NCBI GenBank assembly: GCA_022843225.1
Contig: JALHOC010000010.1
Location: forward strand, 1-63,287
DNA from: Hyphomonadaceae bacterium
Lineage (GTDB): Bacteria > Pseudomonadota > Alphaproteobacteria > Caulobacterales > Aquidulcibacteraceae
Length of the DNA: 63,287 bases
Reading direction: 5' to 3'
Shown in pieces: positions 17,916-26,295 of the stretch. The translations under genes and the position numbers were made by a program. Numbering within the stretch: position 1 is the stretch's first letter; each line of letters starts with the position of its first letter. Under the pieces are notes generated by a model, which saw nothing but the letters and a program-made list of their open reading frames with translations, was not told the origin of the DNA and did no database searches.

Positions 17916-17950
17916 TCGCCCCGGCCACATGCCGGGGCGATTTGTTTTTG
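17916..17950 (+). terminator. Rho-independent terminator
   Basis: A perfect 10-bp stem (TCGCCCCGGC/GCCGGGGCGA) with a 5-nt loop is followed by TTTGTTTTTG. It ends the glycine-zipper gene. Confidence 0.85.
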
Positions 17951-18049
17951 GCCATGCTCGCGAAGACGTGATGCAGCTCGCGCGAGCGTGATTTGCGAAA
18001 GAGGCTTGCGCACCCTGAAGCTGATGTCGCGTCAGCACAGGAGGCGCAC

Positions 18050-18667
18050 ATGAGCATCACATGGTCCGATCGGGTTGAGACGCCCAACGCCAGTGTCGGT
18101 TTGAGGCTGATGTTTGTCAGCGCCGCGGCTTTGATGTGCGCGGGTCTCGCCTATCTCGCGGTGACGCAGCGGTTCGGCGTGCTGGCTGAGTTGTTCTCCG
18201 AAAGCGATCCGATCGAGACGATCATCGAACTCCCGCCCCCACCCCCGCCGACACCGCCCATCGTACGCAACATCGAGCCGCCGCCGCTGACGCAGCAAGT
18301 AGCGATCGACGAAAGCGCGCCGCCGACGCCGACATTTGAGTTTGTCAGCGAAACGCCGCCCGCTCCGCCCTCACCGTTCATGACTGGCGCGACCTTCCTC
18401 GAACGCCCAACGGGGCGCGATTTCATCCGCTATTTCCCTGAGCGCGCGCTCGAACGCGGCATCACCGGGCGCGTGGTGCTGGATTGCACCGTGGGTGCGG
18501 ATGGACGCGTGGGATGTTCGGTCGCAAGCGAGGACCCCGCCGGTTGGGGCTTCGGCGACGCTTCCTTGCGCGCCGCGCGCCACTTCCGCGTGGCGCCCGC
18601 CACCAGCGATGGGCGCGCGACCTCGGGCGGACGCCTGCGCGTGCCGATGACTTGGCGCGCGGAATGA
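18050..18667 (+). CDS. TonB-family energy-transducer-like protein
   Basis: A 205-residue protein with an N-terminal cytoplasmic tail, one membrane anchor (about residues 22-42), a Pro-rich linker (about 60-110, with PPPPPPTPP) and a C-terminal TonB domain (about 120-200: YFPERALERGITGRVVLDCTVGADGRV). This is the order seen in TonB proteins that pass proton-motive force to outer-membrane receptors. Two Cys lie close together in the TonB domain (DCTV, GCSV). No exbB/exbD is nearby, so it is an orphan or works with distant partners. GGAGG precedes the ATG. Confidence 0.85.
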   Translation: MSITWSDRVETPNASVGLRLMFVSAAALMCAGLAYLAVTQRFGVLAELFSESDPIETIIELPPPPPPTPPIVRNIEPPPLTQQVAIDESAPPTPTFEFVSETPPAPPSPFMTGATFLERPTGRDFIRYFPERALERGITGRVVLDCTVGADGRVGCSVASEDPAGWGFGDASLRAARHFRVAPATSDGRATSGGRLRVPMTWRAE

Positions 18668-19387
18668 TCAGCGACTGAAGTGCGCGAGAATTTCTAAATT
18701 GCCATCGCCGCCACGGATGGGTGAGTCCGTGGCGGCGATGAGGTGAAATCCTTCAACGCCATCCAGCGTGGCGATGGCCGATTGCGCGGCGGCGCGGGCG
18801 ACCGCCTCGCTCAACACGCCGCCTTGGCCGGGGCCTGCTTCGAATTGCGGCTTGATCAGCACGATCAAGTCAGCGTGTTCAGCGGCAAGCGAGAGCGGAG
18901 CCGCAAGCACTTTCGCCGCGCCGATGAAGCTTGCGTCGCACACGACCAACGACGGCGCGTCGTCGATCTGATCCCGTGTCAGCGTGCGCGCATCGGTGCG
19001 CTCTAGGCTGATGACGCGCGCGTCGCCACGCAGCGAGGGGTGCAATTGGTCGGTCCCGACATCGACCGCGAACACACGCACCGCATCGCGCGCGAGCAAA
19101 ACCTGCGTGAAGCCGCCTGTCGAGGCACCGACATCAAGGCATATGCGCCCAGCGGGATCGATTCCAAAGGCGTCGAGCGCATGCGCGAGCTTGACGCCAC
19201 CGCGCGACACCCAAGGGTGCGGCGGCGTGAATTCCAGCACCGCGTGCTCGTCCACGAGGTCTGAGGGTTTGGCCACTGGAGCGTAGTCGGCGCGCATGCC
19301 ACCGGCTTCAATCCCGGCGCGCGCCTTGGCGCGGCTTTCGGCGAGGCCCCTCGCCACCAAGAGAAGATCGGCGCGCATACGGGCCAT
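18668..19387 (-). CDS. tlyA: TlyA-type rRNA 2'-O-methyltransferase / hemolysin A family
   Basis: A protein of about 239 residues. It has an N-terminal S4 RNA-binding domain (ADLLLVARGLAESRAKA) and an FtsJ-like methyltransferase with motif I DVGASTGGFTQVLL, KLAHALDAF upstream, and the KPQFEAG lysine motif. TlyA enzymes methylate the ribose of 16S and 23S rRNA cytidines. AGGAGG upstream supports either the ATG at 19387 or the next one at 19378; I chose the first. It ends directly against the TonB-like gene. Confidence 0.88.
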   Translation of the reverse strand: MARMRADLLLVARGLAESRAKARAGIEAGGMRADYAPVAKPSDLVDEHAVLEFTPPHPWVSRGGVKLAHALDAFGIDPAGRICLDVGASTGGFTQVLLARDAVRVFAVDVGTDQLHPSLRGDARVISLERTDARTLTRDQIDDAPSLVVCDASFIGAAKVLAAPLSLAAEHADLIVLIKPQFEAGPGQGGVLSEAVARAAAQSAIATLDGVEGFHLIAATDSPIRGGDGNLEILAHFSR

Positions 19388-19476
19388 GCCTCCTCCTCGC
19401 GCGCGCCTCACGCCATGGCAACCCCCTTGCTTGGCGCACCGGAGGCGCGCAAGTGTCTCGCAAAATCAGGGAGACG

Positions 19477-20970
19477 ATGATGGGTTTGGGGATTTCACGC
19501 CGCGCACTGATGGCGAATGCCGCCGCGCTATCTGGGCTGGCTGGCGTCGGCGCCTGCCAAAGCAACACCGCCAACGCTGATGCCCTCGGCGATCTGGACG
19601 CCACCGGTGTAGCCGCGCGCATCCGCGGCGGAGAGATTACCGCCTCCGAGGCGCTGGAAGCCGCGATTACGCGCGCCGAGCGCGTCAATGGCGAACTCAA
19701 CTTCATCGCCGCGCCAACTTATGATTATGGTCGCCAACGCGCCGCGGGCCCACTCAGCGGACCATTCGCCGGCGTGCCGACCTTGATCAAGGACCTTCTG
19801 CCGGTCACGGGCCTGCCGCTGCACTATGGATGCCGCGCCTTCGCCAACAATGTCGCGGCCGAACAGCCGCCCTACACCGACGCGCTGTTAGCTTCGGGCT
19901 TGGTACCGTTCGGCAAGTCGACGACGCCAGAGTTCGGCTTCACCGCCACCACTGAGCCGCTGCTCGGTGGGCCGACAAAAAACCCGTGGGATATCTCCCG
20001 CTCCTCAGGCGGTTCCTCCGGCGGCGCGGCGGTCGCGGTGGCGGCGCGTGTCGTGCCGGTCGCGCACGCCAGCGATGGCGGCGGTTCGATCCGCATCCCG
20101 GCCTCGTGCAATGGCCTGTTCGGTTTGAAGGTGTCGCGCGAACGCACCGTGTTTGACGGCCGCCCTGAAACCGGCATGTCGATCTCGGTGAACGGATGCG
20201 TCAGCCGCAGCGTGCGCGACAGCGCGGCCTGGCTCGCGGCGACCGAGCGCACCGGCGCGGATGCCGTGTTCCCGGCGACCGGCCTGGTCGAAGGGCCTAA
20301 CACACAGCGTCTGCGCATCGCCGTCTCGATCCCAGACTTTCGCGGGCAGGAGCCCGATCCCGAAGTGCGCGCCGCCATCGAGGCGACTGCCGATCTCTGC
20401 CGCTCGCTCGGCCATACGGTGACTGAGGCGCGCCCGGAAATCGACGGCGTGGCGTTCATGAATGACTTCACTCTGCTTTGGGCGGCAGGTGCGGCGGAAG
20501 TCGCGCAATTGGTGCAGGCCAATGCGGGCCAAACGCCGCTCGACCAGTTGCTCGAGCCGCTGACGCTCGGTCTGGTGCAGATTTATCAATCGCAAGGGCC
20601 GGCGGCGCTCGGCGCTGCTGTCGCGCGCCTGCAGCAAGTAGCGGCGGGATACGCGGCCTTCTTTAACACCGTAGATGTGCTGTTGACGCCTGTTCTTTCG
20701 AAGCCACCGCTACCGCTCGGCGAGATCGCGCCGACGCTTCCCATGGATGTCGGTTTCGCGCGGGTACAGGATTATGTCGGCTATACGCCGCTGCAAAACG
20801 TTGCGGGCGCGCCGGCTATAAGCGTGCCGCTCGGATGGTCACAGACCGGCCTGCCAATCGGCTCGCACTTCTCCGCCGCCAAGGGCCAGGAGCGGCGACT
20901 TCTGGAACTGGCCTTTGAACTTGAGCAGGCGCAGGCTTGGGCCGACCGCGTGCCTCCGGTCCACGCCTGA
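19477..20970 (+). CDS. Amidase-signature enzyme, probable Tat lipoprotein
   Basis: A 497-residue amidase with the Ser-cisSer-Lys triad visible: Lys105 in PTLIKD, the cis-serine in the GGSSGG motif (~Ser180) and Ser204 in DGGGSIRIPAS. The N-terminus has a twin-arginine motif (SRRALMAN) and a lipobox-like VGAC, so the enzyme is probably folded before export and lipid-anchored. Substrates of such amidases (peptide amides, nitrile-derived amides, 6-aminohexanoate-like) cannot be told from sequence. GGGAG precedes ATGATG at 19477/19480; an in-frame GTG at 19453 also has a good GGAGG. Confidence 0.88.
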   Translation: MMGLGISRRALMANAAALSGLAGVGACQSNTANADALGDLDATGVAARIRGGEITASEALEAAITRAERVNGELNFIAAPTYDYGRQRAAGPLSGPFAGVPTLIKDLLPVTGLPLHYGCRAFANNVAAEQPPYTDALLASGLVPFGKSTTPEFGFTATTEPLLGGPTKNPWDISRSSGGSSGGAAVAVAARVVPVAHASDGGGSIRIPASCNGLFGLKVSRERTVFDGRPETGMSISVNGCVSRSVRDSAAWLAATERTGADAVFPATGLVEGPNTQRLRIAVSIPDFRGQEPDPEVRAAIEATADLCRSLGHTVTEARPEIDGVAFMNDFTLLWAAGAAEVAQLVQANAGQTPLDQLLEPLTLGLVQIYQSQGPAALGAAVARLQQVAAGYAAFFNTVDVLLTPVLSKPPLPLGEIAPTLPMDVGFARVQDYVGYTPLQNVAGAPAISVPLGWSQTGLPIGSHFSAAKGQERRLLELAFELEQAQAWADRVPPVHA

Positions 20971-21017
20971 CGATGCATTCCACACTCCCGCCCCGATTGG
21001 AGATTAGGCGATCGGCC

Positions 21018-21419
21018 ATGAGATACGGCCCCCTTCTCTGCGCTGTCGCGCTGCTGGCGTCGCCGGCCTGGGCGCAACAGCCGCGCCCGCAGCCACAGGC
21101 CCAGCAACCCCAACAGCTCGGCGGCGCGGCCTGGTATCGCCAGCAACTCTCGGATTTGGCCGAGGTGCTCGGCGGCGCGCATTATCTCCGCATCCTGTGT
21201 GACGGCCGTGGCGATCAGCGCTGGCGCGACTATATGCGTGGCGTCATCGAGCGCGAGCCGGAGCACAACGCGATGCTGGTCGAAGGGTTCAATCGCGGCT
21301 ATCGCCAAGAAGAATCGCGCTTTTCAGAGTGCGACCGGGTGACCCGTCAGACCGAGGCTGAATTACGCGCGCGCGGCTTGCGCGTCGCCCAGGCTTTGAG
21401 TGCGCGGGCCGCGGACTAA
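21018..21419 (+). CDS. TIGR02301-family secreted protein
   Basis: A 133-residue protein with a Sec signal (cleavage after AWAQ, ~residue 20) and a short Gln/Pro-rich linker. The conserved alphaproteobacterial TIGR02301 core follows (about residues 42-110), with LGGAHYLRILCDG, WRDYM and FNRGYRQEESRFSEC. Two Cys, one in each half of the core, may form a disulfide. Function unknown. It lies 47 nt after the amidase gene on the same strand and overlaps the next gene tail-to-tail by 4 nt. Confidence 0.8.
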   Translation: MRYGPLLCAVALLASPAWAQQPRPQPQAQQPQQLGGAAWYRQQLSDLAEVLGGAHYLRILCDGRGDQRWRDYMRGVIEREPEHNAMLVEGFNRGYRQEESRFSECDRVTRQTEAELRARGLRVAQALSARAAD

Positions 21420-21919
21420 ACGGCGGCCCAGTTGCCCCAACGGCTTTCCCAGACGCATTCGAGCCAATCGCGCGGCGGCGCATTGGGATCAGGCTTGCCG
21501 AGGCGCGCCAAAAACAAATGCCGCGCGATCTCGGCTTGGCGTTCGATGTTGAAGTCCGCGAGCTTCGCCCCTGGCGTGGGCTTGTAGAGATAAGCGCTCT
21601 TACCGATCGCGCGGAGCTTGGCGCCGGCGAGCACCACGCCGCGTGCGGCTTGCCACACATGCATGAGTTCATGCACGACCCACGCCTGCTCCCCTTGCGG
21701 CGCTTGCGCGAAATCCTGTCGAGCACGCCAGCGTGCGAACACGATGGTGAAGCCCAACGGCACCATGGCGCCGAAGGGTAACGCCGATGGCACCTGCAGG
21801 ACGCCGACGCGCCGCCACGGAATTTCTTCATCGAACACCAGCCGCGCAAAATCGCGCTCGCCGTCCGTCAAAGCGCGGCGGCGCCAAAGCGCCATTTCCG
21901 AGGTTAGTGGTTTTCTCAC
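21416..21919 (-). CDS. Small HExxH metalloprotease-like protein (Vgr-related annotation)
   Basis: A protein of up to 167 residues with a zinc-binding HELMH motif (His83, Glu84, His87) followed by VWQ, in a region predicted soluble. The family is often annotated 'vgr related protein' in alphaproteobacteria, but it is not a type VI VgrG. No third zinc ligand is obvious, so protease activity is an inference. The GTG at 21919 has a G-rich upstream region; the ATG at 21895 is the alternative start and has no better ribosome-binding site. Confidence 0.72.
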   Translation of the reverse strand: MRKPLTSEMALWRRRALTDGERDFARLVFDEEIPWRRVGVLQVPSALPFGAMVPLGFTIVFARWRARQDFAQAPQGEQAWVVHELMHVWQAARGVVLAGAKLRAIGKSAYLYKPTPGAKLADFNIERQAEIARHLFLARLGKPDPNAPPRDWLECVWESRWGNWAAV

Positions 21920-22030
21920 CCCCTGAGCTTGCCTGAAGCGGACTGAAAGGAGAAGCGGCCCGGCGGGAGGAGCCAGGCCGCTTCAGTGCGCGCGCGGGAG
22001 CTTTGGGGAGCTTGGGGTACGCGAGGTCGA

Positions 22031-22870
22031 TCAGGGCGTACGGGTGACTTCGTAGACGCCGGTTTGGGTGCGGGTCTCGCCATCGCGACCCGTGATGGTC
22101 CGGCTTACGCTTCCCGTGCCATCACCATTGCCGATGCGTTCGGCGTCAACCGAGCGGGTGCTGCCGTCGGCGAAAGTCACATCGCGTTCAAACGTGGCGC
22201 CGTCTTCGGTGCGCGAGCGGGTTTGCTCCCAGCTCGTCGTTTGGCCGTTGCGGCCCGTGACGGCGCCCGTCGAGGAGCATGAGCCATTGGCGCAGCTGCC
22301 TTGCGAGGCGCGATTGATCGAGGTTCCATCCTCAAACACCGCGGACGAGTTCACGCTGCGAACGCCATCCTGGCGCGACACATTGCGCGTGTAGTCGATC
22401 TGGCCGTTGTTGGTGGTGTTGATATCGCCGGTGATCGTGCGACCATTTTCGGTGCGAGCGACGCTGAAGTCATCTGTCTGCACGCGGGTTTCGCCATTGC
22501 GCCCAGTGACCTCGCGCGACACTGAGTATTCACCTTGGCCCGTGCGGAGCCGTTCAGCTTCAACCGTACGGGTGCTGCCGTCGTTAAACGTGGTGGTGCG
22601 ATCGTGCGTGGCCACGCCGGTTTGGCGATTGCGCGAGCGCTCATCGTTGATGGTGCGTTGAGCGCCGTTTTGACCTTGAATCGTTACGTCGCGCGTGCGT
22701 GTTCCGTTTTGGCGATGGGTTCGCGCTTCCGCAGTCACCGCGCCGCGTTGGCCTGAAAAGGCGCCTTGGCCGCGCCGCTCACGGGCATCGGCTGTGTTCA
22801 CAAGTACTGAAACCATCAACGCGCTCAGTGCTACGGCGGCAAGAGCCGTCAGTTTTCGATTGGCGAACAT
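22031..22870 (-). CDS. Secreted repeat protein of unknown function
   Basis: A 279-residue protein with a Sec signal peptide (cleavage near TADA, residue ~29). The mature part is polar, rich in Thr, Arg, Gly and Asn, and built from related repeats. The clearest pair is residues ~90-140 and ~228-279, which share FxDGSTRxVxAERxxxGxG and SVSRxxTGRxGETRxQT. The pattern suggests stacked beta-strands, like YD/RHS-type or other beta-repeat proteins, but I recognise no named family. GAGGG precedes the ATG at 22870. Confidence 0.75.
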   Translation of the reverse strand: MFANRKLTALAAVALSALMVSVLVNTADARERRGQGAFSGQRGAVTAEARTHRQNGTRTRDVTIQGQNGAQRTINDERSRNRQTGVATHDRTTTFNDGSTRTVEAERLRTGQGEYSVSREVTGRNGETRVQTDDFSVARTENGRTITGDINTTNNGQIDYTRNVSRQDGVRSVNSSAVFEDGTSINRASQGSCANGSCSSTGAVTGRNGQTTSWEQTRSRTEDGATFERDVTFADGSTRSVDAERIGNGDGTGSVSRTITGRDGETRTQTGVYEVTRTP

Positions 22871-22981
22871 GGGCAATCCCTCTTTCAAATACAGTTTGTC
22901 TGTTCCTCACATGTCCTTGAAACGCGCCTGACTCGATTTCCCGTCGCGACAAAATCACGGGATCGCGTTAACCTTGGCAGC

Positions 22982-23500
22982 GTGGATGAACGCTTTGAAA
23001 TCCTCGTCGCGCGGATCGAGACGCTCGCGGTCGACGCCGTGGTGAACGCCGCGAACCGGATGCTTGCGCCGGGCACAGGCGTTGACGGCGCGTTGCGGGC
23101 CGCGGCCGGCCCGAGGCTGACAGAGGCGACTAAGCGCATTCCGCCGATCCTCAACGGTGAAGCAGTCATCACGCCCGGCTTCGACGCGCCGATGAAGTTC
23201 ATTATCCACACGGCGGCGCCGATCTGGACGGAGCCCGGACCTGAAGTCGCCAAGATGGCCGGACTAGCGAAGTGCTACATGTCTTCGATCAAAATGGCCG
23301 CGTCGCGCGGGTTCGCGTCGATCGCGTTTCCCTGTCTCGGCACCGGCGTTTATGGCTGGCCGCGCGGCGTTGCGTACGGGATCGCGGTGGCGGCGTGCGA
23401 GCAGGAACTAGCGAACGCACCGAAGTTGAGGCGCGTCGTGTTTTGCTGCTTCACGGAAGCGGACGCGAAGATTTATCGGGATGGGTTGGGCGTGCGTTAG
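22982..23500 (+). CDS. Macro-domain protein (ADP-ribose-binding)
   Basis: A 172-residue protein that is nearly all macro domain. The ADP-ribose pocket motifs are DAVVNAAN (18-25), GTGVDGA (31-37) and PCLGTGVYGWP (117-127), as in YmdB/MacroD-type O-acetyl-ADP-ribose deacetylases and mono-ADP-ribosyl hydrolases. The conserved 'GGGG' of MacroD is GTG here, which may alter the catalytic loop. It starts at a GTG without an obvious strong ribosome-binding site. The neighbouring toxin-antitoxin pair is on the other strand and no DarT-like gene is present. Confidence 0.88.
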   Translation: MDERFEILVARIETLAVDAVVNAANRMLAPGTGVDGALRAAAGPRLTEATKRIPPILNGEAVITPGFDAPMKFIIHTAAPIWTEPGPEVAKMAGLAKCYMSSIKMAASRGFASIAFPCLGTGVYGWPRGVAYGIAVAACEQELANAPKLRRVVFCCFTEADAKIYRDGLGVR

Positions 23501-23529
23501 CGCTGCGAGGCGCAGCTTACGCAACAGGG

Positions 23530-23928
23530 CTAGCGTAGCAAACGCATCCCGAGTTCGCTTGCGGCGCGGGCGTCGAAGGTGACGGTCTCGCTGGCGCCGG
23601 CGAGTGCTGCGGTTTCGTTGATCAACGCGTCCGCATACTCCGCCGACGCGGCGCCCCGATACACGCCGAGCGCGCGATATGCCGCCGGCGCATTTTCGAC
23701 AACCAGTTCGGATGAGCGCAACAAACCTTCGACGGCGGCGGCGATATCATCGCGCGAGCTTTTGTACGCGCGCGAAAGCACCCAGGTGATCTCCGCGAGT
23801 ACGACGGCGCTGATGAACCCCGGGTTCACGGCGGTGAGGCGATTGATGAGGCGCGTTGCGACCGGCGATTGCGTCTCGTCGTCCTGCGCCAGGAAACGCA
23901 CGACGACGTTGGTATCGAGGCCGATCAC
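23530..23928 (-). CDS. VapC-type PIN-domain toxin
   Basis: A 132-residue PIN-domain ribonuclease with the acidic metal-binding set Asp5, Glu46, Asp100 and Asp119 (motifs LDTNV, AEITWV, YAD, TFD). VapC toxins cleave tRNA or rRNA and are held inactive by the partner antitoxin. Its ATG overlaps the stop of the AbrB-type antitoxin gene by 4 nt, the classical antitoxin-first order. The complete active site suggests a functional toxin. Confidence 0.92.
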   Translation of the reverse strand: MIGLDTNVVVRFLAQDDETQSPVATRLINRLTAVNPGFISAVVLAEITWVLSRAYKSSRDDIAAAVEGLLRSSELVVENAPAAYRALGVYRGAASAEYADALINETAALAGASETVTFDARAASELGMRLLR

Positions 23929-24164
23929 TCCCTTTTTGTCCCGCGGGCGATCGCGGCGTCCATGTCAGCCAACGTAACCGGCTTGCTCGGCTTCGCGATG
24001 AGGCCTTTGAGCTTCTTCACCGATTGAGTGGCGGGCATGACAGCGAAATTGCCGTCCTCCATCTGGACGAAATCGACCCGGTCGCCAGGGCCGACACCCA
24101 GGGCGGTGCGGACATCTTTGGGCAAGGTGAGTTGCCCTTTTGTCGTCACAGTGGCGGTTGTCAT
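23925..24164 (-). CDS. AbrB/MazE-type antitoxin
   Basis: A 79-residue protein with an N-terminal SpoVT/AbrB swapped-hairpin DNA-binding domain (about residues 3-46: TVTTKGQLTLPKDVRTALG). Its C-terminal tail (about 50-79) should wrap the VapC toxin. I begin at the ATG at 24164 because the AbrB domain starts there; longer in-frame starts would run through the operator-like repeats upstream. It is probably autoregulated through the GTAAGG sites at 24170-24198. Confidence 0.9.
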   Translation of the reverse strand: MTTATVTTKGQLTLPKDVRTALGVGPGDRVDFVQMEDGNFAVMPATQSVKKLKGLIAKPSKPVTLADMDAAIARGTKRE

Positions 24165-24169
24165 CGCGG

Positions 24170-24198
24170 CCTTACTTTCCGTAAGGCATAATGTAAGG
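24170..24198 (-). promoter_or_regulatory. Candidate toxin-antitoxin operator/promoter
   Basis: The plus strand holds CCTTAC-5 nt-GTAAGG (24170-24186), a perfect 6-bp inverted repeat. A second GTAAGG follows at 24193-24198, 12 bp (about one turn) from the first. Between them the minus strand reads ATTATG, a -10-like hexamer. The set lies 5 nt before the antitoxin ATG and fits autoregulation by the AbrB protein. Confidence 0.5.
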
Positions 24199-24219
24199 TC
24201 ATGGTGGTCGTTAGTCAAG

Positions 24220-25263
24220 TTACGCAGCAGGCCCAGCAAAACGCCAGCCCAGCGTGGCGCCCGCATGGAAAGGCACAATCTCAGCGGCGCCCGCACTGAT
24301 ACGCGCGGGAACCGATTGCGGCTCGCGCGTGAGCGTTATCCGCTCTTCGTTCAACGGGAGGCCATAGAAACGCGGGCCGTTCTCTGATGCGAACGCTTCG
24401 AGGCGATCCAACACGCCTTCTTCGTCAAACACCTTCGCGTAGCTTTCCAGCGCATGCGGCGCACTGAAAACGCCCGCGCACCCGCAGGCCGTTTCCTTGG
24501 CGCTAATTGCATGCGGCGCTGAATCGGTGCCGAGGAAAAACTTGGGAGAGCCTGAAGTCGCGGCCTTGCGCAGCGCCAACCGATGATGCTCGCGTTTGGC
24601 GACGGGGAGGCAATAGAAGTGGGGGCGTATACCGCCTTCGAACATAGCATTGCGATTGTAGTCGAGGTGATGCGGCGTGATCGTCGCTGCGAGCGTGCCT
24701 GGACCCTCGGCGACGAAATTCGCCGCCTCTTCCGTGGTGATGTGCTCAAGCACGATTTTGAGTGCCGGAAAATCGGTAACGAGCTTGGTCAAGATTCGAT
24801 CGATGAACACGGCTTCGCGGTCAAAGATGTCGACGTGCTTGTCAGTCACTTCGCCGTGCAACAACAACGGCATACCGATGCGCTGCATCGTCTCTAGCGC
24901 GCCGCGGATGTTCTTAATGTCGGTCACGCCGTGGCTGGAGTTCGTCGTCGCGTGGGCGGGATAGAGCTTGCAGGCGGTGAACACGCCAGCGGCGAAACCG
25001 CGCTCGATCTCGCTGGGATCGATGTCGTCGGTCAGGTAACAGGTTATCAACGGCGTGAACGAAAGCCCCGGCGCAAGCGCTGCAAGAATGCGCGAGCGGT
25101 AAGCCTCGGCGGCCGCGACGGTGGTGACCGGCGGATCGAGGTTGGGCATGACGATGGCGCGGGCGAACTGCCGAGCCGTGAAATTGACCACGCCCGAGAG
25201 CATGGGCCCGTCTCGCAGATGGACGTGCCAGTCGTCGGGCCGGCGCATCACGAAACCATTCAC
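24220..25263 (-). CDS. pyrC: Dihydroorotase
   Basis: A 347-residue type II (PyrC) dihydroorotase. Metal ligands are His13 and His15 in DWHVHLRD, the carbamylated Lys99 in CKLYPA, His136 in LLHGEV, His174 in LEHIT and Asp246 in GTDSAPH. It closes N-carbamoyl-aspartate to dihydroorotate in pyrimidine synthesis. The gene overlaps the stop of the upstream GT9 gene by 4 nt (ATGA), so the two are probably co-transcribed, although they share no obvious pathway. Confidence 0.95.
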   Translation of the reverse strand: MNGFVMRRPDDWHVHLRDGPMLSGVVNFTARQFARAIVMPNLDPPVTTVAAAEAYRSRILAALAPGLSFTPLITCYLTDDIDPSEIERGFAAGVFTACKLYPAHATTNSSHGVTDIKNIRGALETMQRIGMPLLLHGEVTDKHVDIFDREAVFIDRILTKLVTDFPALKIVLEHITTEEAANFVAEGPGTLAATITPHHLDYNRNAMFEGGIRPHFYCLPVAKREHHRLALRKAATSGSPKFFLGTDSAPHAISAKETACGCAGVFSAPHALESYAKVFDEEGVLDRLEAFASENGPRFYGLPLNEERITLTREPQSVPARISAGAAEIVPFHAGATLGWRFAGPAA

Positions 25264-26198
25264 CCCAGACCTCCCGCGCGCAGCAGATCGAGCGACGCCG
25301 CTTCGACCGCATCGATGCTCATAGCATCCATCGCGGCGCGACCGCCAGCGCGTCCGAGCGCCGCGATCTCATCTAGCCCCATGCCACGCAGCGTTCGGAC
25401 TCGCGCCCCCCATGGCGCACGCAGACGCTCGTCGGTGGGGCCAAACAGGGTCAATGTCGGCGCGCCCATCGCGGCGGCGATATGCGTGAGCGCATTGTCG
25501 TTGCCGATGCATAAGGTAGCGCGCTCCATAAGCGCGGCCGCAGCCAACAGATCGAACCCATCGCCAACGCTCTGTGCGGCCACGCCGTCGGATTCGAGGC
25601 TGCGCACGATAGAATCGCACACGTCTTGGTCACGCGCCGCCGCACTCAGCACGATAACAGTCGCTTCAGCCAACACCCCTGTCTTCAGCCGCCGCGCGAC
25701 CGCCGCGAAGCGTTCCGCTGGCCAAAGTTTGGCGTTGGACACGCCGCCAGGCGCGATCACCAGAATTGAGCGCGCCTCGCCAACGACCGCGCCAGCCGCC
25801 GCGCGCGCGACGGTGTCGAGCCACAGCACCGGCGGCAGGGTGCGGCCAGCGCCGACGGCCTCGCCCCAAGCCTGGGTTATGTGCCGAAGGCGCGCGCCTG
25901 GCTTCGGGGAGATTGTCCGCCGCTTCGGCACGCATGAGGCAAGAGTCCCTCCGCGCCCGTCGATCACAATGTCAGGCCTTAGGCGAGCGAGCGCCGGCCA
26001 CGCGCGCAGGCTCTCCATGGCGCCCCGTTCGAGTGTAAGCGTACGCACCAAGCCAGGCGCTGCACGGAACAGCTGCATAGCTTCCCCTGGCGCTGCAACG
26101 CACAGGGCATCGCGTTCGCCGACGACGTGCGCCAAGACGCCGGTGGCAAGCACGACTTCACCGAGATCGGCAGGCGAAAGGAACAGAATTGAGGCCAT
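25260..26198 (-). CDS. Glycosyltransferase family 9 protein (heptosyltransferase-like)
   Basis: A 312-residue GT9 protein with two Rossmann-like halves. The C-terminal donor-binding half shows the [14 protein letters not shown] pattern, the [27 protein letters not shown] motif region (split here for length) and a final helix. GT9 enzymes transfer ADP-heptose to lipid A-core sugars. The N-terminal acceptor-binding half is less typical, so the acceptor may differ from core heptose. It leads a two-gene unit with pyrC. Confidence 0.88.
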   Translation of the reverse strand: MASILFLSPADLGEVVLATGVLAHVVGERDALCVAAPGEAMQLFRAAPGLVRTLTLERGAMESLRAWPALARLRPDIVIDGRGGTLASCVPKRRTISPKPGARLRHITQAWGEAVGAGRTLPPVLWLDTVARAAAGAVVGEARSILVIAPGGVSNAKLWPAERFAAVARRLKTGVLAEATVIVLSAAARDQDVCDSIVRSLESDGVAAQSVGDGFDLLAAAALMERATLCIGNDNALTHIAAAMGAPTLTLFGPTDERLRAPWGARVRTLRGMGLDEIAALGRAGGRAAMDAMSIDAVEAASLDLLRAGGLG

Positions 26199-26295
26199 GT
26201 CGGTTCAGTGGTTTGGGGGTAAGAGCGGTAAACGCCGCGTCAACATCGTGCAATTTGCCTTGCGACATGCCTTGAGCGAGGCCAAGTGAGGCGCA

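Noticed and set aside
22982-24164. Macro-domain gene plus toxin-antitoxin as a DarTG-like or defence island
   Set aside because: No DarT-type ADP-ribosyltransferase is present; the macro gene is on the opposite strand from an ordinary AbrB/VapC pair.
24931-26289. A ~450-codon plus-strand frame opposite pyrC and the GT9 gene
   Set aside because: Both minus-strand genes have intact catalytic motifs; the frame is low-complexity Arg/Ser/Ala sequence.
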